64,000 nucleotides of DNA from Jannaschia sp. M317 (GCF_025141175.1 NZ_CP081160.1:1-64000); one strand, 5' to 3'; counted from the stretch's first letter, positions 44,982 to 54,074 are shown. The notes: generated from the sequence alone by a model not told the origin. Made by a program: numbers and translations.

Positions 44982-45956
44982 TCAGTAGGCTTCGTCGATG
45001 TGATCGGCGGCGTTGGCGGCGGTAAAGATACGGTCCTGCACCTGCACCCAGGGCTCGATCGTTTCACCGTCGGCGTAGCGGTTCATCACTTCGCAGGCCA
45101 GCGGGCCAAAGAACGGCGAGCTTTCGACCGTCACGCCCATCTTGCCGTCGATGATCGCCTGCAGCGCGTCGCGGGTGCCGTCGATCGACACGACCAGCAC
45201 GTCCTCGCCCGGCTTGCGCCCGGCCAGTTCCAGCGCCTGGATGGCCCCGATCGCCATTTCGTCGTTGTGGGCATAGACCACGTTCACGTCCGGGTGCGCC
45301 TGCAGCAGGGTTTCCATGACCTGACGGCCCAGATCGCGGGCAAAGTCGCCGGTCTGGCTGGCCACGATCTCAAAACGGTCATCGGCGGCGATGGCGTCGT
45401 CGAAGCCCTTCTTGCGGTCGTTGGCGGGCGAGGAACCGGTGGTGCCTTCCAGCTGGACGATCACGCCCTTTTCACCTTCGAAGTTCTCCGACAGCCATTC
45501 GGCCACGCGACGGCCCTGGTCGATGAAGTCGGAGCCCAGGAAGGCCACGAAATCCTCACCGGCGACGGCGGCGTTCGGATCGACCGAACGGTCCACCAGG
45601 AAGGTGGGGATGCCAGCGGCCTGGGCGCGCTTCACGGCGGGGATCAGCGGCTTTTCTTCACGCGGCGGCAGGAACAGAACGTCGATGCCCTGGGCGATCA
45701 TGCTTTCCACGTCGGCGACCTGCTTGGCCGCGGATCCGGCGGCGTCGGTGGCGATCAGGTCCCAGTTACAGGCCTCGGCGGTGTCGTGGAACGACTTAGT
45801 TTCCGCGATGCGCCAGGGGTTGTTCGATTCCATCTGGCTGAAGCCGACCTTGTAGCGCTCTTTCTTCTCGAGCGGCGGCAGGCCCTGGGCCGATGCCATC
45901 GAGGTCATTGCCAAGCCAAGCGCGGTGACGCCCATCAGGATTGTTCTGCGGTTCAT
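44982..45956 (-). CDS. YtfQ-like sugar ABC transporter substrate-binding protein
   Basis: A 324-residue periplasmic protein from ATG 45956 (GGAGGAGA upstream) with signal peptide ending SMASAQ. The mature start YKVGFSQMESNNPWRIAET, IDVLFLPPREEKPLIPAV, FLVDRSVDP and VYAHNDEMAIGAIQALELAG track E. coli YtfQ (galactofuranose binder) better than RbsB. With the ATPase and two permeases downstream it makes a complete YtfQRT/YjfF-type importer. Ligand is inferred to be a furanose-form sugar. Confidence 0.85.
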   Translation of the reverse strand: MNRRTILMGVTALGLAMTSMASAQGLPPLEKKERYKVGFSQMESNNPWRIAETKSFHDTAEACNWDLIATDAAGSAAKQVADVESMIAQGIDVLFLPPREEKPLIPAVKRAQAAGIPTFLVDRSVDPNAAVAGEDFVAFLGSDFIDQGRRVAEWLSENFEGEKGVIVQLEGTTGSSPANDRKKGFDDAIAADDRFEIVASQTGDFARDLGRQVMETLLQAHPDVNVVYAHNDEMAIGAIQALELAGRKPGEDVLVVSIDGTRDALQAIIDGKMGVTVESSPFFGPLACEVMNRYADGETIEPWVQVQDRIFTAANAADHIDEAY

Positions 45957-46014
45957 GTCTCTTCTCCTCCATTGAGACGCGGCCGGGATGCCCCAGCCAA
46001 TTTTCGGGGGCCGG

Positions 46015-47484
46015 TCAGCCCCAGAAATTGTAGGTGGTCTGCTTGCGCAGATACCCGTCGAAGCCATGGCGACCGTCCTCGCCGCCCAGACCCGAATGAC
46101 CCCAGCCAGTGTGAAAGCCCTGAACGGCCTCTCCGTTGGCGCGGTTGATATACAGCTCGCCGAACTTCAGCTCATGCGGCGCGCGCGCCAGCTGTTTGGC
46201 GTCGCCCGACCACAGGTAGGCGGACAACCCGTAGGGCGTGTCGTTGGCGCAGGCGATCGCCTCGTCAAAGCTGCTCACCCGCAGGGCGGTGGCGACGGGG
46301 CCGAAAACCTCTTCCTGGATGGTGGGGGCGGCGTTGTCGCGCACCTCCAGAACGGTGGGCGCGATCCAGTGGCCCTTGGCATAGGCACCGTCACGCAGCG
46401 GTCCGCCTTCCAGCAGAACCTCGGCCCCGGCGTCGCGGCCACGGGCGATCATGTCGGCGACCTTGTCGACCTCCAGCCGGCTGACCTTGGGGCCGATGTC
46501 GACCTTGTCCATGGGGTTGCCCACAGTCAAAGCAGCCGAGGCAGCGGTGAACTTTTCCAGGAATTCCTGCGCCAGGCTGTCGTGCAGATACATCCGCTCG
46601 TTGCAGGTGCAGATCTGGCCGCAATTGGTATAGCGCGCGGTCACGGCGGCGGCGACGGCGGTGTCGATGTCGCAGCCGGGCATGACGATGAACGGGGCCT
46701 TGCCGCCCAGTTCCAGCCGCAGCACCTTCAGCCCTTCGGCACCGGCGCGGAAAATCTGCTGACCGGCGCGGGTCGATCCGGTCATGGTGACCAGCGATGT
46801 CTTGGCATGTTCCACCATGGTCTGACCAACCACGGGGCCGCGCCCGGTGACGACGTTGAACACGCCCTTGGGCAAACCGATGCTTTCGGCCAGTTTCGCC
46901 AAGGCCAGACCCGACAGCGGCGTGATCTCATGGCCCAGCAGAACGAAGGTGTTCCCCGCCACCAACGCGGGCCCCAGCTTTCGCGCGGCCAGCGCCATGG
47001 GATAGTTCCAGGCGGTCAGACCGACGACGACGCCGTAAGGGTGGCGGCGGATCAGGATTTCCTCGTCGCGGTTGTCCGAGGCGACGATTTCGCCCTCGAT
47101 CCGGCGCGCGGCTTCGGCGGCATGGGTCAGAAAGGTCAGGACGGCGCCGACCTCGCCATGGGCCTGATCCAGCGGTTTTCCCTGTTCGGTGGTCACGATC
47201 CGCGCCAGCGCGTCGGCGTTTGCCTCGACGGCGGCGGCCAGCTTGCGGACCCAACCGGCGCGTTCGATCGGCGGCAGCGCGGCCCAGGCGGGCCCTGCGG
47301 CGGCGGCGGCCTCGATGGCGGCGGCGGCATCCTCGGCGGTGCCTTCGGGGATCGTCGCGATGATCGATTCGTCAGCCGGGTTGTCGACCTCGATGACGCT
47401 GCGCGTGCCCGCAGGCACCCAGCCACCGCCGATAAACTGCCCCTGCGCCGTGACTGTCCCCGCGGACAGGATCGCATCCAGCAT
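46015..47484 (-). CDS. Aldehyde dehydrogenase (AldA/glycolaldehyde-lactaldehyde type)
   Basis: NAD(P)-dependent aldehyde oxidation. ATG 47484 gives 489 residues, a standard length, and has GGGGAA upstream; ATGs at 47511 and 47538 lack a ribosome site and would put the palindrome at 47512-47526 next to or inside coding sequence. Motifs: GLTAWNYPMALAARKLGPALVAGN (cofactor), LELGGKAPFIV (general base Glu), NCGQICTCNERMYL (catalytic Cys in GQIC) and EEVFGPV near the end. The CTCNERMYL form resembles AldA enzymes for lactaldehyde, glycolaldehyde or succinate-type semialdehydes. Only 58 bp separate it from the ytfQ-like gene, so they may be co-transcribed. Confidence 0.87.
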   Translation of the reverse strand: MLDAILSAGTVTAQGQFIGGGWVPAGTRSVIEVDNPADESIIATIPEGTAEDAAAAIEAAAAAGPAWAALPPIERAGWVRKLAAAVEANADALARIVTTEQGKPLDQAHGEVGAVLTFLTHAAEAARRIEGEIVASDNRDEEILIRRHPYGVVVGLTAWNYPMALAARKLGPALVAGNTFVLLGHEITPLSGLALAKLAESIGLPKGVFNVVTGRGPVVGQTMVEHAKTSLVTMTGSTRAGQQIFRAGAEGLKVLRLELGGKAPFIVMPGCDIDTAVAAAVTARYTNCGQICTCNERMYLHDSLAQEFLEKFTAASAALTVGNPMDKVDIGPKVSRLEVDKVADMIARGRDAGAEVLLEGGPLRDGAYAKGHWIAPTVLEVRDNAAPTIQEEVFGPVATALRVSSFDEAIACANDTPYGLSAYLWSGDAKQLARAPHELKFGELYINRANGEAVQGFHTGWGHSGLGGEDGRHGFDGYLRKQTTYNFWG

Positions 47485-47511
47485 GCCAAATTCCCCAAGC
47501 TCGTGCTTCAT

Positions 47512-47526
47512 TATGGTCGGACCATA
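47512..47526. promoter_or_regulatory. Palindromic operator, PdhR/LldR-type box
   Basis: TATGGTC-G-GACCATA is a perfect inverted repeat with the TGGT-N3-ACCA core that FadR-subfamily GntR proteins (PdhR, LldR) bind. It lies in the divergent gap between the aldehyde dehydrogenase and the GntR gene at 47669, 28 bp upstream of the chosen dehydrogenase start. Confidence 0.65.
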
Positions 47527-47627
47527 GTCAGGTTTCATTCTGCATGTCAAACAGGCAATTTTCGATATTTTGCCCGATACCGCCGGAAAAACGGGCTATT
47601 GACAGGGGCGGCAATTCTGCAACCATA

Positions 47628-47646
47628 ACCAAACCCCGAATTTGGT
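47628..47646. promoter_or_regulatory. Second, weaker operator half-sites near the GntR gene
   Basis: ACCAAA and TTTGGT form an inverted repeat with a 7-base centre, ending 22 bp before the GntR start codon. It shares ACCA/TGGT elements with the box at 47512-47526 and could serve autoregulation. Confidence 0.4.
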
Positions 47647-47668
47647 CAGAGCAGAAGGAGGCGCAGAG

Positions 47669-48382
47669 ATGGACACGACATCCGCCGCACCCACAGGCCG
47701 CGCTGCCGATGCCGTCGTCGCCGCACTGGAGGCGCGCATCGCCTCTGGCGACCTGGTCGACAGTGAGCCCTTGCCCGCCGAACGCGACCTGATGAAGGAA
47801 TTCGGAGCCTCGCGCACCGTCATCCGCGAGGCGATTTCCGCTCTCAACACCCGTGGCCTGATCGAAAGCCGTCCGCGGTTTCGCCCGATCGTGCGCAAGC
47901 CCGGCTATGACGCCGTATTGCAGGCGGCGGGCAAGGTGGTGCCGCATCTGCTGACCCAGGACGGCGGCATCCGGAACCTGTATGACAGCCGCGTCTTTCT
48001 GGAACGCGCCCTGGTGCGCGAGGCCGCCGTCGCCGCCACCCGCGACGACATCGCCGCCCTGCGTGCCGCACTGGTCGCGAACGAGGCGGCGATCCCCGAT
48101 TCGCTGGCCTTCTACCGCACCGACACGGCGTTTCACGGCACGCTCTATGCGATGCGCGGCAACCCGATCTATCCCGCGATCCACGAAGGTTATACCAACT
48201 GGCTGGCCCCGCATTGGGAAAAGATGCTGCGGTCGCCGGAACGGAATCATGCCAACTATCTGGCGCACAAGGCGATCTTCGACGCGATCCTGGAACGCGA
48301 CCCCGATGCCGCCGACGCCGCGCTGCGCCGCCACCTGACCGCGGCCTGGGATTACGTCAGCGTCACGTTCGACCTGGAATAG
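47669..48382 (+). CDS. GntR-family regulator (FadR subfamily)
   Basis: A 237-residue regulator; ATG 47669 has AAGGAGG nine bases upstream. Wing-helix DNA-binding domain: LPAERDLMKEFGASRTVIREAISALNTRGLIE. C-terminal FCD-type domain with DSRVFLERALVREAAV, YRTDTAFHGTLYAM and ANYLAHKAIFDAI, supplying the Asp/His metal or ligand site. It is divergent from the aldehyde dehydrogenase/YtfQ operon and probably controls it through the box at 47512. It also precedes the GMC gene by 7 bp on the same strand. Confidence 0.9.
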   Translation: MDTTSAAPTGRAADAVVAALEARIASGDLVDSEPLPAERDLMKEFGASRTVIREAISALNTRGLIESRPRFRPIVRKPGYDAVLQAAGKVVPHLLTQDGGIRNLYDSRVFLERALVREAAVAATRDDIAALRAALVANEAAIPDSLAFYRTDTAFHGTLYAMRGNPIYPAIHEGYTNWLAPHWEKMLRSPERNHANYLAHKAIFDAILERDPDAADAALRRHLTAAWDYVSVTFDLE

Positions 48383-48389
48383 GCCTCTT

Positions 48390-50003
48390 ATGCCCACAAG
48401 TTACGACCATATCGTCATCGGCGGCGGCTCTGCCGGCTGTGTGACGGCCGCCCGCCTGGTGCAGGGCGGGGCCCGCGTTCTGCTGCTGGAGGCGGGGCAT
48501 TCCCACAAACACCCCCTGCTCGACATGCCGCCGGGCATCTTCAAGATGATCGGCGGGTCGAAATACATGCGCTATCACCAGACGACGCCGCAGGCGCATC
48601 TGGACGGGCGCGTTCACGACATCCCGCAGGGCAACGTGCTGGGCGGCGGATCCTCGGTCAACGCGCAGGTCTATATGCGCGGGCGTCCCGCCGATTTCGA
48701 CGGCTGGGAATCGGTGCTGCGCGGCAATAACGACCGTATCGGCTGGGGCTGGGCCGACGTGCTGCCGCATTTCACGGGGATGGAGGGGAACAACCGTCTG
48801 ATCGGTGACCTGCACGGCGCCGACGGCCCCCTGCAGGTCAGCGATCCGGGCCATATCGACGACATGTCGCGCTGGTTCGTCCAAGCGGTTCAGACCCTGG
48901 GCGAGCCGTTCAACACCGATTTCAACGGCGCCTCGCAGCGCGGCGTCGGCTTCTACCAGTTCACCAATCGTGCCGGGCGGCGCAGCTCTGCCGCCTATGC
49001 CTTCATCGCGCCGCTGGACGGCAATCCCAACCTCGAGGTGCGCCTGCACGCCGAGGTCAGCCGCATCCTGATCGAAGACGGTCGCGCCGTGGGTGTCGAA
49101 TGGAAGGAACGCGGCCAGACCCGCAGCGCGCGGGCCGGGGGCGAGGTGATCGTCACCGCCGGGGCGCTGGTCACGCCCAAGATCCTGATGCTGTCGGGGA
49201 TCGGTCCCGCCGATCACCTGACCGAACACGGCATCGCGGTGCAGGCCGACCTGCCGGGCGTCGGCCAGAACCTGATCGACCATCCCGAGGTGCCGATCAC
49301 CGCCTATGCCAACGGGCGTTATGGCTACTTCAAACAGGGTGACGGCTGGCGGATGATCCGCAACGGGGTGCAGTTCAAGATGTTCGGATCGGGGCCCGTC
49401 ACCTCTGCCGGGGTGGAGGCGGGGGCCTTCGTTAACCCGACGTCACCCGAGGCCCCGCCGACGATTCAGGCCTTCTGCGTGCCGATTGTCTATCTGGACC
49501 GGGACGCGCCCAAGGACCTGAAGGACGACTACGGACTGACGATCACCACCGTTGTGGTCAAACCAAAGTCGCGCGGCCAGGTGCGCCTGGCTTCGGCAGA
49601 TCCGGGCGCGATGCCGGTGGTGTCGCCCAACCTGCTGCACCATCCCGACGACATGGCCGAGATGGTCGAGGGGCAGCGGTTCTTCCTGCGCGCCTTCGAC
49701 GCCGACCCGCTGGCGCGGCGCATCGACCGGGTGATCCTGCCAGAGGCGCGCGACGACGACAGCCTGCGCGCTCATTGCAAACGGTTCGTGAAAACCAACT
49801 ACCACCCCGCCGCCACCGCCCGCATGGGGGCCGACGGCGACCCGATGGCAGTGCTGGATGCCCGGATGCGGGTGCGCGGGATCGAAGGGTTGCGGGTGGC
49901 CGACATGTCCGCCGTGCCCGACATCAACGCGGGCAATACCAATGCGGTCGCGCTGATGCTGGGCGACCGCTGCGCGGATCTGATCCTTGGGCGGTTGGGC
50001 TAG
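48390..50003 (+). CDS. GMC-family FAD oxidoreductase (choline dehydrogenase-like)
   Basis: A 537-residue flavoprotein that oxidises an alcohol or sugar hydroxyl. N-terminal FAD motif DHIVIGGGSAGCVTAARL with LLLEAG; GMC signature 1 near GNVLGGGSSVNAQVYMRG; signature 2 in VTAGALVTPKILMLSGIG. Active-site His in KTNYHPAATARMG and the C-terminal DINAGNTNAVALMLGD. Electrons would pass to a quinone or cytochrome. It follows the FadR-like gene by 7 bp and probably shares its transcript. Substrate in this sugar-acid context unknown. Confidence 0.9.
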   Translation: MPTSYDHIVIGGGSAGCVTAARLVQGGARVLLLEAGHSHKHPLLDMPPGIFKMIGGSKYMRYHQTTPQAHLDGRVHDIPQGNVLGGGSSVNAQVYMRGRPADFDGWESVLRGNNDRIGWGWADVLPHFTGMEGNNRLIGDLHGADGPLQVSDPGHIDDMSRWFVQAVQTLGEPFNTDFNGASQRGVGFYQFTNRAGRRSSAAYAFIAPLDGNPNLEVRLHAEVSRILIEDGRAVGVEWKERGQTRSARAGGEVIVTAGALVTPKILMLSGIGPADHLTEHGIAVQADLPGVGQNLIDHPEVPITAYANGRYGYFKQGDGWRMIRNGVQFKMFGSGPVTSAGVEAGAFVNPTSPEAPPTIQAFCVPIVYLDRDAPKDLKDDYGLTITTVVVKPKSRGQVRLASADPGAMPVVSPNLLHHPDDMAEMVEGQRFFLRAFDADPLARRIDRVILPEARDDDSLRAHCKRFVKTNYHPAATARMGADGDPMAVLDARMRVRGIEGLRVADMSAVPDINAGNTNAVALMLGDRCADLILGRLG

Positions 50004-50012
50004 GCCCCTGCC

Positions 50013-50684
50013 CTAGCCGTCGATGCGCAGGGCGCGCATCTGCTGCGACATCTGCACGAAGGATCCGTCGACATGGGCGCGGATGGCCCGGTCCGCCCGG
50101 TCGGCGTCGTTGTCGCGGCAGGCGGCGATCAACTCGTCATGTTCGCGCAGGATCGCCTGCATCCGGGGCGGCGTGATCCGCAGCAACGCGGCATGAACGT
50201 TCAATGCGGTGCGCAGCCGTCGCCAGGTTTCGGCGGCCTGGGTGTTGTAGTGGTATTTGCACAGCGTCCAGTGAAAGTCGAAGTCCAGCGCCCGAAACTC
50301 GTAGATGTCGGCCTTGGCCTTGGCGCGGATCGCCTCCTGCTGCTGGGCCAGCTCTTCGATCATCTCGGGGCTGGCGTATTCCGCGAACCAGCGCACGAAA
50401 TACGGCTCCATCAGTTGGAGCAGTTCGAACACGTTCTGGATCGTGCCCGCGTTGGACCGGGCCACCGTGGCGCCCCGGTTGGCATGGATCTCGACAAAGC
50501 CTTCGCCCTGCATCCGTCGCAGAACCTCGCGGATCGGGCTGGTGGACACGCCGAAACGCGCCGCCAGTTCCGACACCTTCAGCCGGGCGCCCCCCGTCAG
50601 AACCCCGCGCGAGATGTCCTCCAGGATCGCCTCGTAGAGCGTGTCTTCCTGTTCGTCGTTCTTGTTCTGCGCTGCTGCGGACAT
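50013..50684 (-). CDS. GntR-family regulator with FCD domain
   Basis: A 223-residue regulator. Helix-turn-helix region: LKVSELAARFGVSTSPIREVLRRMQGEGFVEI. FCD domain with FRALDFDFHWTLCKYHYN. It is a distinct paralogue of the regulator at 31777 (same layout and similar ends, MYQQLRRLR versus MSQQMRALR). It is divergent from the dehydratase/peptide-type transporter operon, and the gap between them carries two palindromic sites. It is convergent with the GMC gene, with 9 bp between them. Confidence 0.9.
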   Translation of the reverse strand: MSAAAQNKNDEQEDTLYEAILEDISRGVLTGGARLKVSELAARFGVSTSPIREVLRRMQGEGFVEIHANRGATVARSNAGTIQNVFELLQLMEPYFVRWFAEYASPEMIEELAQQQEAIRAKAKADIYEFRALDFDFHWTLCKYHYNTQAAETWRRLRTALNVHAALLRITPPRMQAILREHDELIAACRDNDADRADRAIRAHVDGSFVQMSQQMRALRIDG

Positions 50685-50768
50685 CGCATACCTCCCACCC
50701 GTGCGGACCGACCCAAATCCACGCGCCGGCGAGCCTAGTGTAACCCCTGAAAATCACCAGTCCCAGTA

Positions 50769-50826
50769 AATTTATCGACGAAATTATTTCCATCAGGCAC
50801 TTTCTGAAAAAAATCGTCGACGATTT
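50769..50826. promoter_or_regulatory. Paired palindromic sites in the divergent promoter
   Basis: AAATCGTCGACGATTT (50811-50826) is a perfect 16-bp palindrome. A second, imperfect site (50769-50785: AATTT, TCGACG, AAATT) shares TCGACGA and is centred about 41 bp, or four helical turns, away. The region is much lower in GC than its surroundings. These are good candidates for binding of the GntR regulator at 50013. Confidence 0.6.
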
Positions 50827-50869
50827 GTGAAAGATGGTGATACGTTGTGATTCGAGGAGAACGAGGGGG

Positions 50870-52093
50870 ATGAACCGCATGACTGCGACGAAAACGGCTT
50901 CTACTGGTGCATCTGCTGGCGCGTCCGACGCGGCCGCCGCACGCATCGCATCCATCGAGCCGTTGTTGGCCCGTGTGGGGATTCGCAATCAGCTGCTGGT
51001 CAAGATCACGACCGAGGACGGCCTGGTCGGCTGGGGCGAAAGCGGCCTGTCCGCCCGCGAAGCCGAGGTCGCCGCCTGCATCCGCACCTACGAGACCTTT
51101 CTCAAGGGCCAGGACAGCCGCCGCATCGGGCGCATCTGGCAGGAAACCTATCGGTCCCAGTATTTCGAAGGCGGCCGCGTTCTGACCGCCGCCATGTCCG
51201 CCGTGGACATCGCGCTTTACGATCTGCTGGGCAAACGCCTGGGCGTGCCGGTCTATCAGCTTCTGGGCGGGATGCAGCGCGAGCGGGTTTCGAGTTTCGC
51301 CAGCGCCACCGGCAACGACATCGACGAAACCGTGGCCCAGGTCCGCCAACTGGTCGACGCCGGTTGGACCTGCGTGCGCCTGGCCCCGGAATACGACCAG
51401 CACAACCTGGTTCACGACGCCCGCGCCAGCCTGCGGCCCACCGCCGAAAAGCTGATCGCCGTGCGCGAGGCGTTCGGCAAGGACCTGGTGCTGGGCATCG
51501 ACTATCACCACCGCCTGTCGCCTGCCGAAACCGTCAGCTTCTGCAACATGATGCCCACCGGCACGCTGGATTTCCTCGAAGAGCCGATCCGCTGCGAAAC
51601 CCCCGAGGCCTATGCCCACCTGCGCCGCATGGTGGACGTGCCCTTTGCCGTGGGCGAGGAATTCGCGTCCAAATGGCAGGCCGGTCCCTATCTGGAACAG
51701 GGTCTGACGCAGTTCATGCGCCTCGACATCTGCAACATCGGTGGCTTCACCGAAGCGATGAAGGTCGCCGGCTGGTCCGAACGTCACTACGTCGACCTAA
51801 TGCCGCACAATCCGCTGGGCCCGGTCTGCACCGCGGCCACGGCGCATCTGTGCGCGGCGGTCCCGAATTTTTCCTGGGTCGAGACGCGGCAATCGCCGGT
51901 CGAATCGCTCGGGTTCCACGATCCCGCGTTGTTCCCGGTGCAGGTGCCCATGGAGGGGCCCGACTATGTGCTGACGGACACGCCGGGCCTGGGCGTCGAG
52001 GTGGACGAAGATGCCATCCGCGCCGCACCGCAGCCGGAGCATTTCGAGCCCCCGCACCTGCGCCATCCTGACGGGTCCGTCACCAACTGGTGA
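50870..52093 (+). CDS. Enolase-superfamily sugar-acid dehydratase (paralogue of the 36281 gene)
   Basis: About 407 residues from ATG 50870; ATG 50879 is an alternative with a well-spaced GAGGGG. Shares long stretches with the 36281 protein: RNQLLVKI.TEDGL.GWGESGLS, YRSQYFEGGRVLTAA, GID.HHRLS, EEPIR.ETPEAY, PFAVGEEFASKWQ, MPHNPLGP. The metal ligands (Asp, Glu, Glu) and the His in MPHNPLGP are all kept. The N-terminus is extended by an Ala/Ser-rich stretch. Expected reaction: aldonate to 2-keto-3-deoxy acid. It leads an operon with a peptide-type ABC transporter and a class II aldolase that could cleave its product. Confidence 0.85.
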   Translation: MNRMTATKTASTGASAGASDAAAARIASIEPLLARVGIRNQLLVKITTEDGLVGWGESGLSAREAEVAACIRTYETFLKGQDSRRIGRIWQETYRSQYFEGGRVLTAAMSAVDIALYDLLGKRLGVPVYQLLGGMQRERVSSFASATGNDIDETVAQVRQLVDAGWTCVRLAPEYDQHNLVHDARASLRPTAEKLIAVREAFGKDLVLGIDYHHRLSPAETVSFCNMMPTGTLDFLEEPIRCETPEAYAHLRRMVDVPFAVGEEFASKWQAGPYLEQGLTQFMRLDICNIGGFTEAMKVAGWSERHYVDLMPHNPLGPVCTAATAHLCAAVPNFSWVETRQSPVESLGFHDPALFPVQVPMEGPDYVLTDTPGLGVEVDEDAIRAAPQPEHFEPPHLRHPDGSVTNW

Positions 52094-52125
52094 CCCCGAA
52101 ACCAACATTCGAAGGAGGAGACCGA

Positions 52126-54063
52126 ATGACTTACCAAATCCGCAAGCTGCCCAGCCTGCGCGGCACGCTGACCGGTGTGGGCCTGGCCCTGACCGTCTGC
52201 GCCCCCGCCTGGGCCTACCAGGAAGCGCCCGCGCTGGCCGACATGGTCGCCGCAGGGTCCCTGCCCCCGGTGGAGGAGCGTCTGCCCTCCAACCCGCTGG
52301 TCATGGACGTGATCGAACAGACTGGTGAATACGGCGGCACGCTGCGCCGCGCGATCCTGGGCGGTGGCGATCAACACAACATGGTCCGCACCATCGGCTC
52401 CGAGAACCTGGTCCGCTGGGATCCGAACTGGACCGAAGTGCGCCCCAACATCGCCGAAAGCTGGGAAGTCTCCGAGGATGCCTCGGCCTTCACCTTCAAG
52501 CTGCGCGAAGGCACGAAATGGTCCGACGGCGCACCGTTCACCGCCGATGACATCATGTTCTGGTACGAGGATATCTTCTCGAACCCGACCCTGACGCCCA
52601 ACAAGGACGCCACCTTTGTCGGTGCCAACGGCCCGGTCGAGATCACCAAGATCGACGACTATACCGTCAAGTTCGACTTCGGCTCGCCCAACGGTCTGTT
52701 CATCCAGAAGATGGCCTATGGTTTCGGCTATCACGCCGCCGCCTACCCCAAGCATTACCTCTCCCAGTTCATGGAGAAGTATAACCCCGACATCCAGGCC
52801 CTGATCGACGCCGAACCGACCGCCGCCGACGCGACGCAGCTGTTCAACCTCAAGGCCGGTCCGATGGACACGCCGCTGTTCTGGCAGAACCCGGATCGCC
52901 CGACGCTGCATGCCTGGCACCTGACCAACGCCTACGGGTCCACCGACCGCGTCGTCGCCGAGCGGAACCCCTATTACTTCAAGGTCGACGCCGACGGCAA
53001 TCAGCTGCCCTACATGGACCGGATCACCTACGATCAGGTCGAAGACGTCGAAACGATCCTGCTCAAGACGTTCAACGGCGAAATCGACTACATGCTGCGC
53101 CACATCGGCCGCCCGTCCAACAAGGCGGCGCTGACCGACAACATGGAGCGGGGCCAGTACGGGTTCTTTGACGTGGGCGACCTGCCTGCGAACATCGTGA
53201 TCCTGATGCTGAACCTGAACAACCAGGATCCGGTCAAGCGCGAGGTCGTCAACAACAAGGACTTCCGCGTCGGGCTTAGCCACGCGATGAACCGTCAGGA
53301 AATCATCGACCTGCTGTATTTCGGCGCCGGTTCCCCGGCCCAGACCGCGCCCCGCGAAGGCTCGGAGCTGTACAAGGAGGAATACGCCAAGCAGTTCACC
53401 GAGTATGACGTCGATCTCGCCAACGAGTACCTCGACAAGGTCATGCCCGAAAAAGATGAAAACGGCATGCGCATCGGCCCGGACGGCGAACCGTTCCAGC
53501 TGATCTTCCTGGTCGCGGACGTCTTTGGCCTGCAATACCCCGACGCGATGGAGCTGATCGCCGGTTACGCCAAGGATGTCGGCGTCGACATCCAGGTCCG
53601 TGCCACCGACCGGTCGCGCCTGATCGAGCTTCACACCTCGAACCAGCAGGACGCCTATCTGTGGAACTGCTCGGGCGGTCAGGCGGATGCCTACACCACG
53701 CCGATCTGCTACGTGCCGCAGATTTCCAACTCGGTCAGCTGGGCCCGCGAATGGGCGGCCTGGGGTGTCGATCCCTCGACCGGCGAAGAGCCGCCGCAAG
53801 AGGTCAAGGACATCTTCGACGCCTACGACCAGGTGACGACGGCGGCCTCCCCCGAAGAGCTGAAGGCCCGCATGGAAGAGGTGCTGGAGCTGTCGATGGA
53901 GCAGTTCTTTACCATCGGTCTGGTGCAGAACGACCCGGTCTTCGGTGTGGCGCGCAACAACGTGCGCAACGTGCCGAACCCGCTGCCGATCGCCGGTCAG
54001 CTGTGGTTCCCTGCGCCCTATACCGCGCAGCTCTACTTCGAAGGTGGTGACAACCTCCCATAG
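52126..54063 (+). CDS. ABC transporter substrate-binding protein, family 5 (DppA/OppA type)
   Basis: A 645-residue periplasmic protein from ATG 52126 (AAGGAGGAGA upstream) with signal peptide ending CAPAWA. Family 5 features: YGGTLRRAILGGGDQHN, EDASAFTFKLREGTKWSDGAPFTADDI and DFRVGLSHAMNRQEI. It is larger than DppA, like the group that binds oligosaccharides or opines rather than peptides. The neighbouring dehydratase and aldolase point to a sugar-acid or oligouronide ligand. An intrinsic terminator follows. Confidence 0.9.
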   Translation: MTYQIRKLPSLRGTLTGVGLALTVCAPAWAYQEAPALADMVAAGSLPPVEERLPSNPLVMDVIEQTGEYGGTLRRAILGGGDQHNMVRTIGSENLVRWDPNWTEVRPNIAESWEVSEDASAFTFKLREGTKWSDGAPFTADDIMFWYEDIFSNPTLTPNKDATFVGANGPVEITKIDDYTVKFDFGSPNGLFIQKMAYGFGYHAAAYPKHYLSQFMEKYNPDIQALIDAEPTAADATQLFNLKAGPMDTPLFWQNPDRPTLHAWHLTNAYGSTDRVVAERNPYYFKVDADGNQLPYMDRITYDQVEDVETILLKTFNGEIDYMLRHIGRPSNKAALTDNMERGQYGFFDVGDLPANIVILMLNLNNQDPVKREVVNNKDFRVGLSHAMNRQEIIDLLYFGAGSPAQTAPREGSELYKEEYAKQFTEYDVDLANEYLDKVMPEKDENGMRIGPDGEPFQLIFLVADVFGLQYPDAMELIAGYAKDVGVDIQVRATDRSRLIELHTSNQQDAYLWNCSGGQADAYTTPICYVPQISNSVSWAREWAAWGVDPSTGEEPPQEVKDIFDAYDQVTTAASPEELKARMEEVLELSMEQFFTIGLVQNDPVFGVARNNVRNVPNPLPIAGQLWFPAPYTAQLYFEGGDNLP

Positions 54064-54074
54064 GTCACCTCCCC

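Noticed and set aside
53661..54050. 129-codon frame within the family 5 binding-protein gene
   Set aside because: Out-of-frame shadow; the binding-protein frame is continuous and has family motifs.
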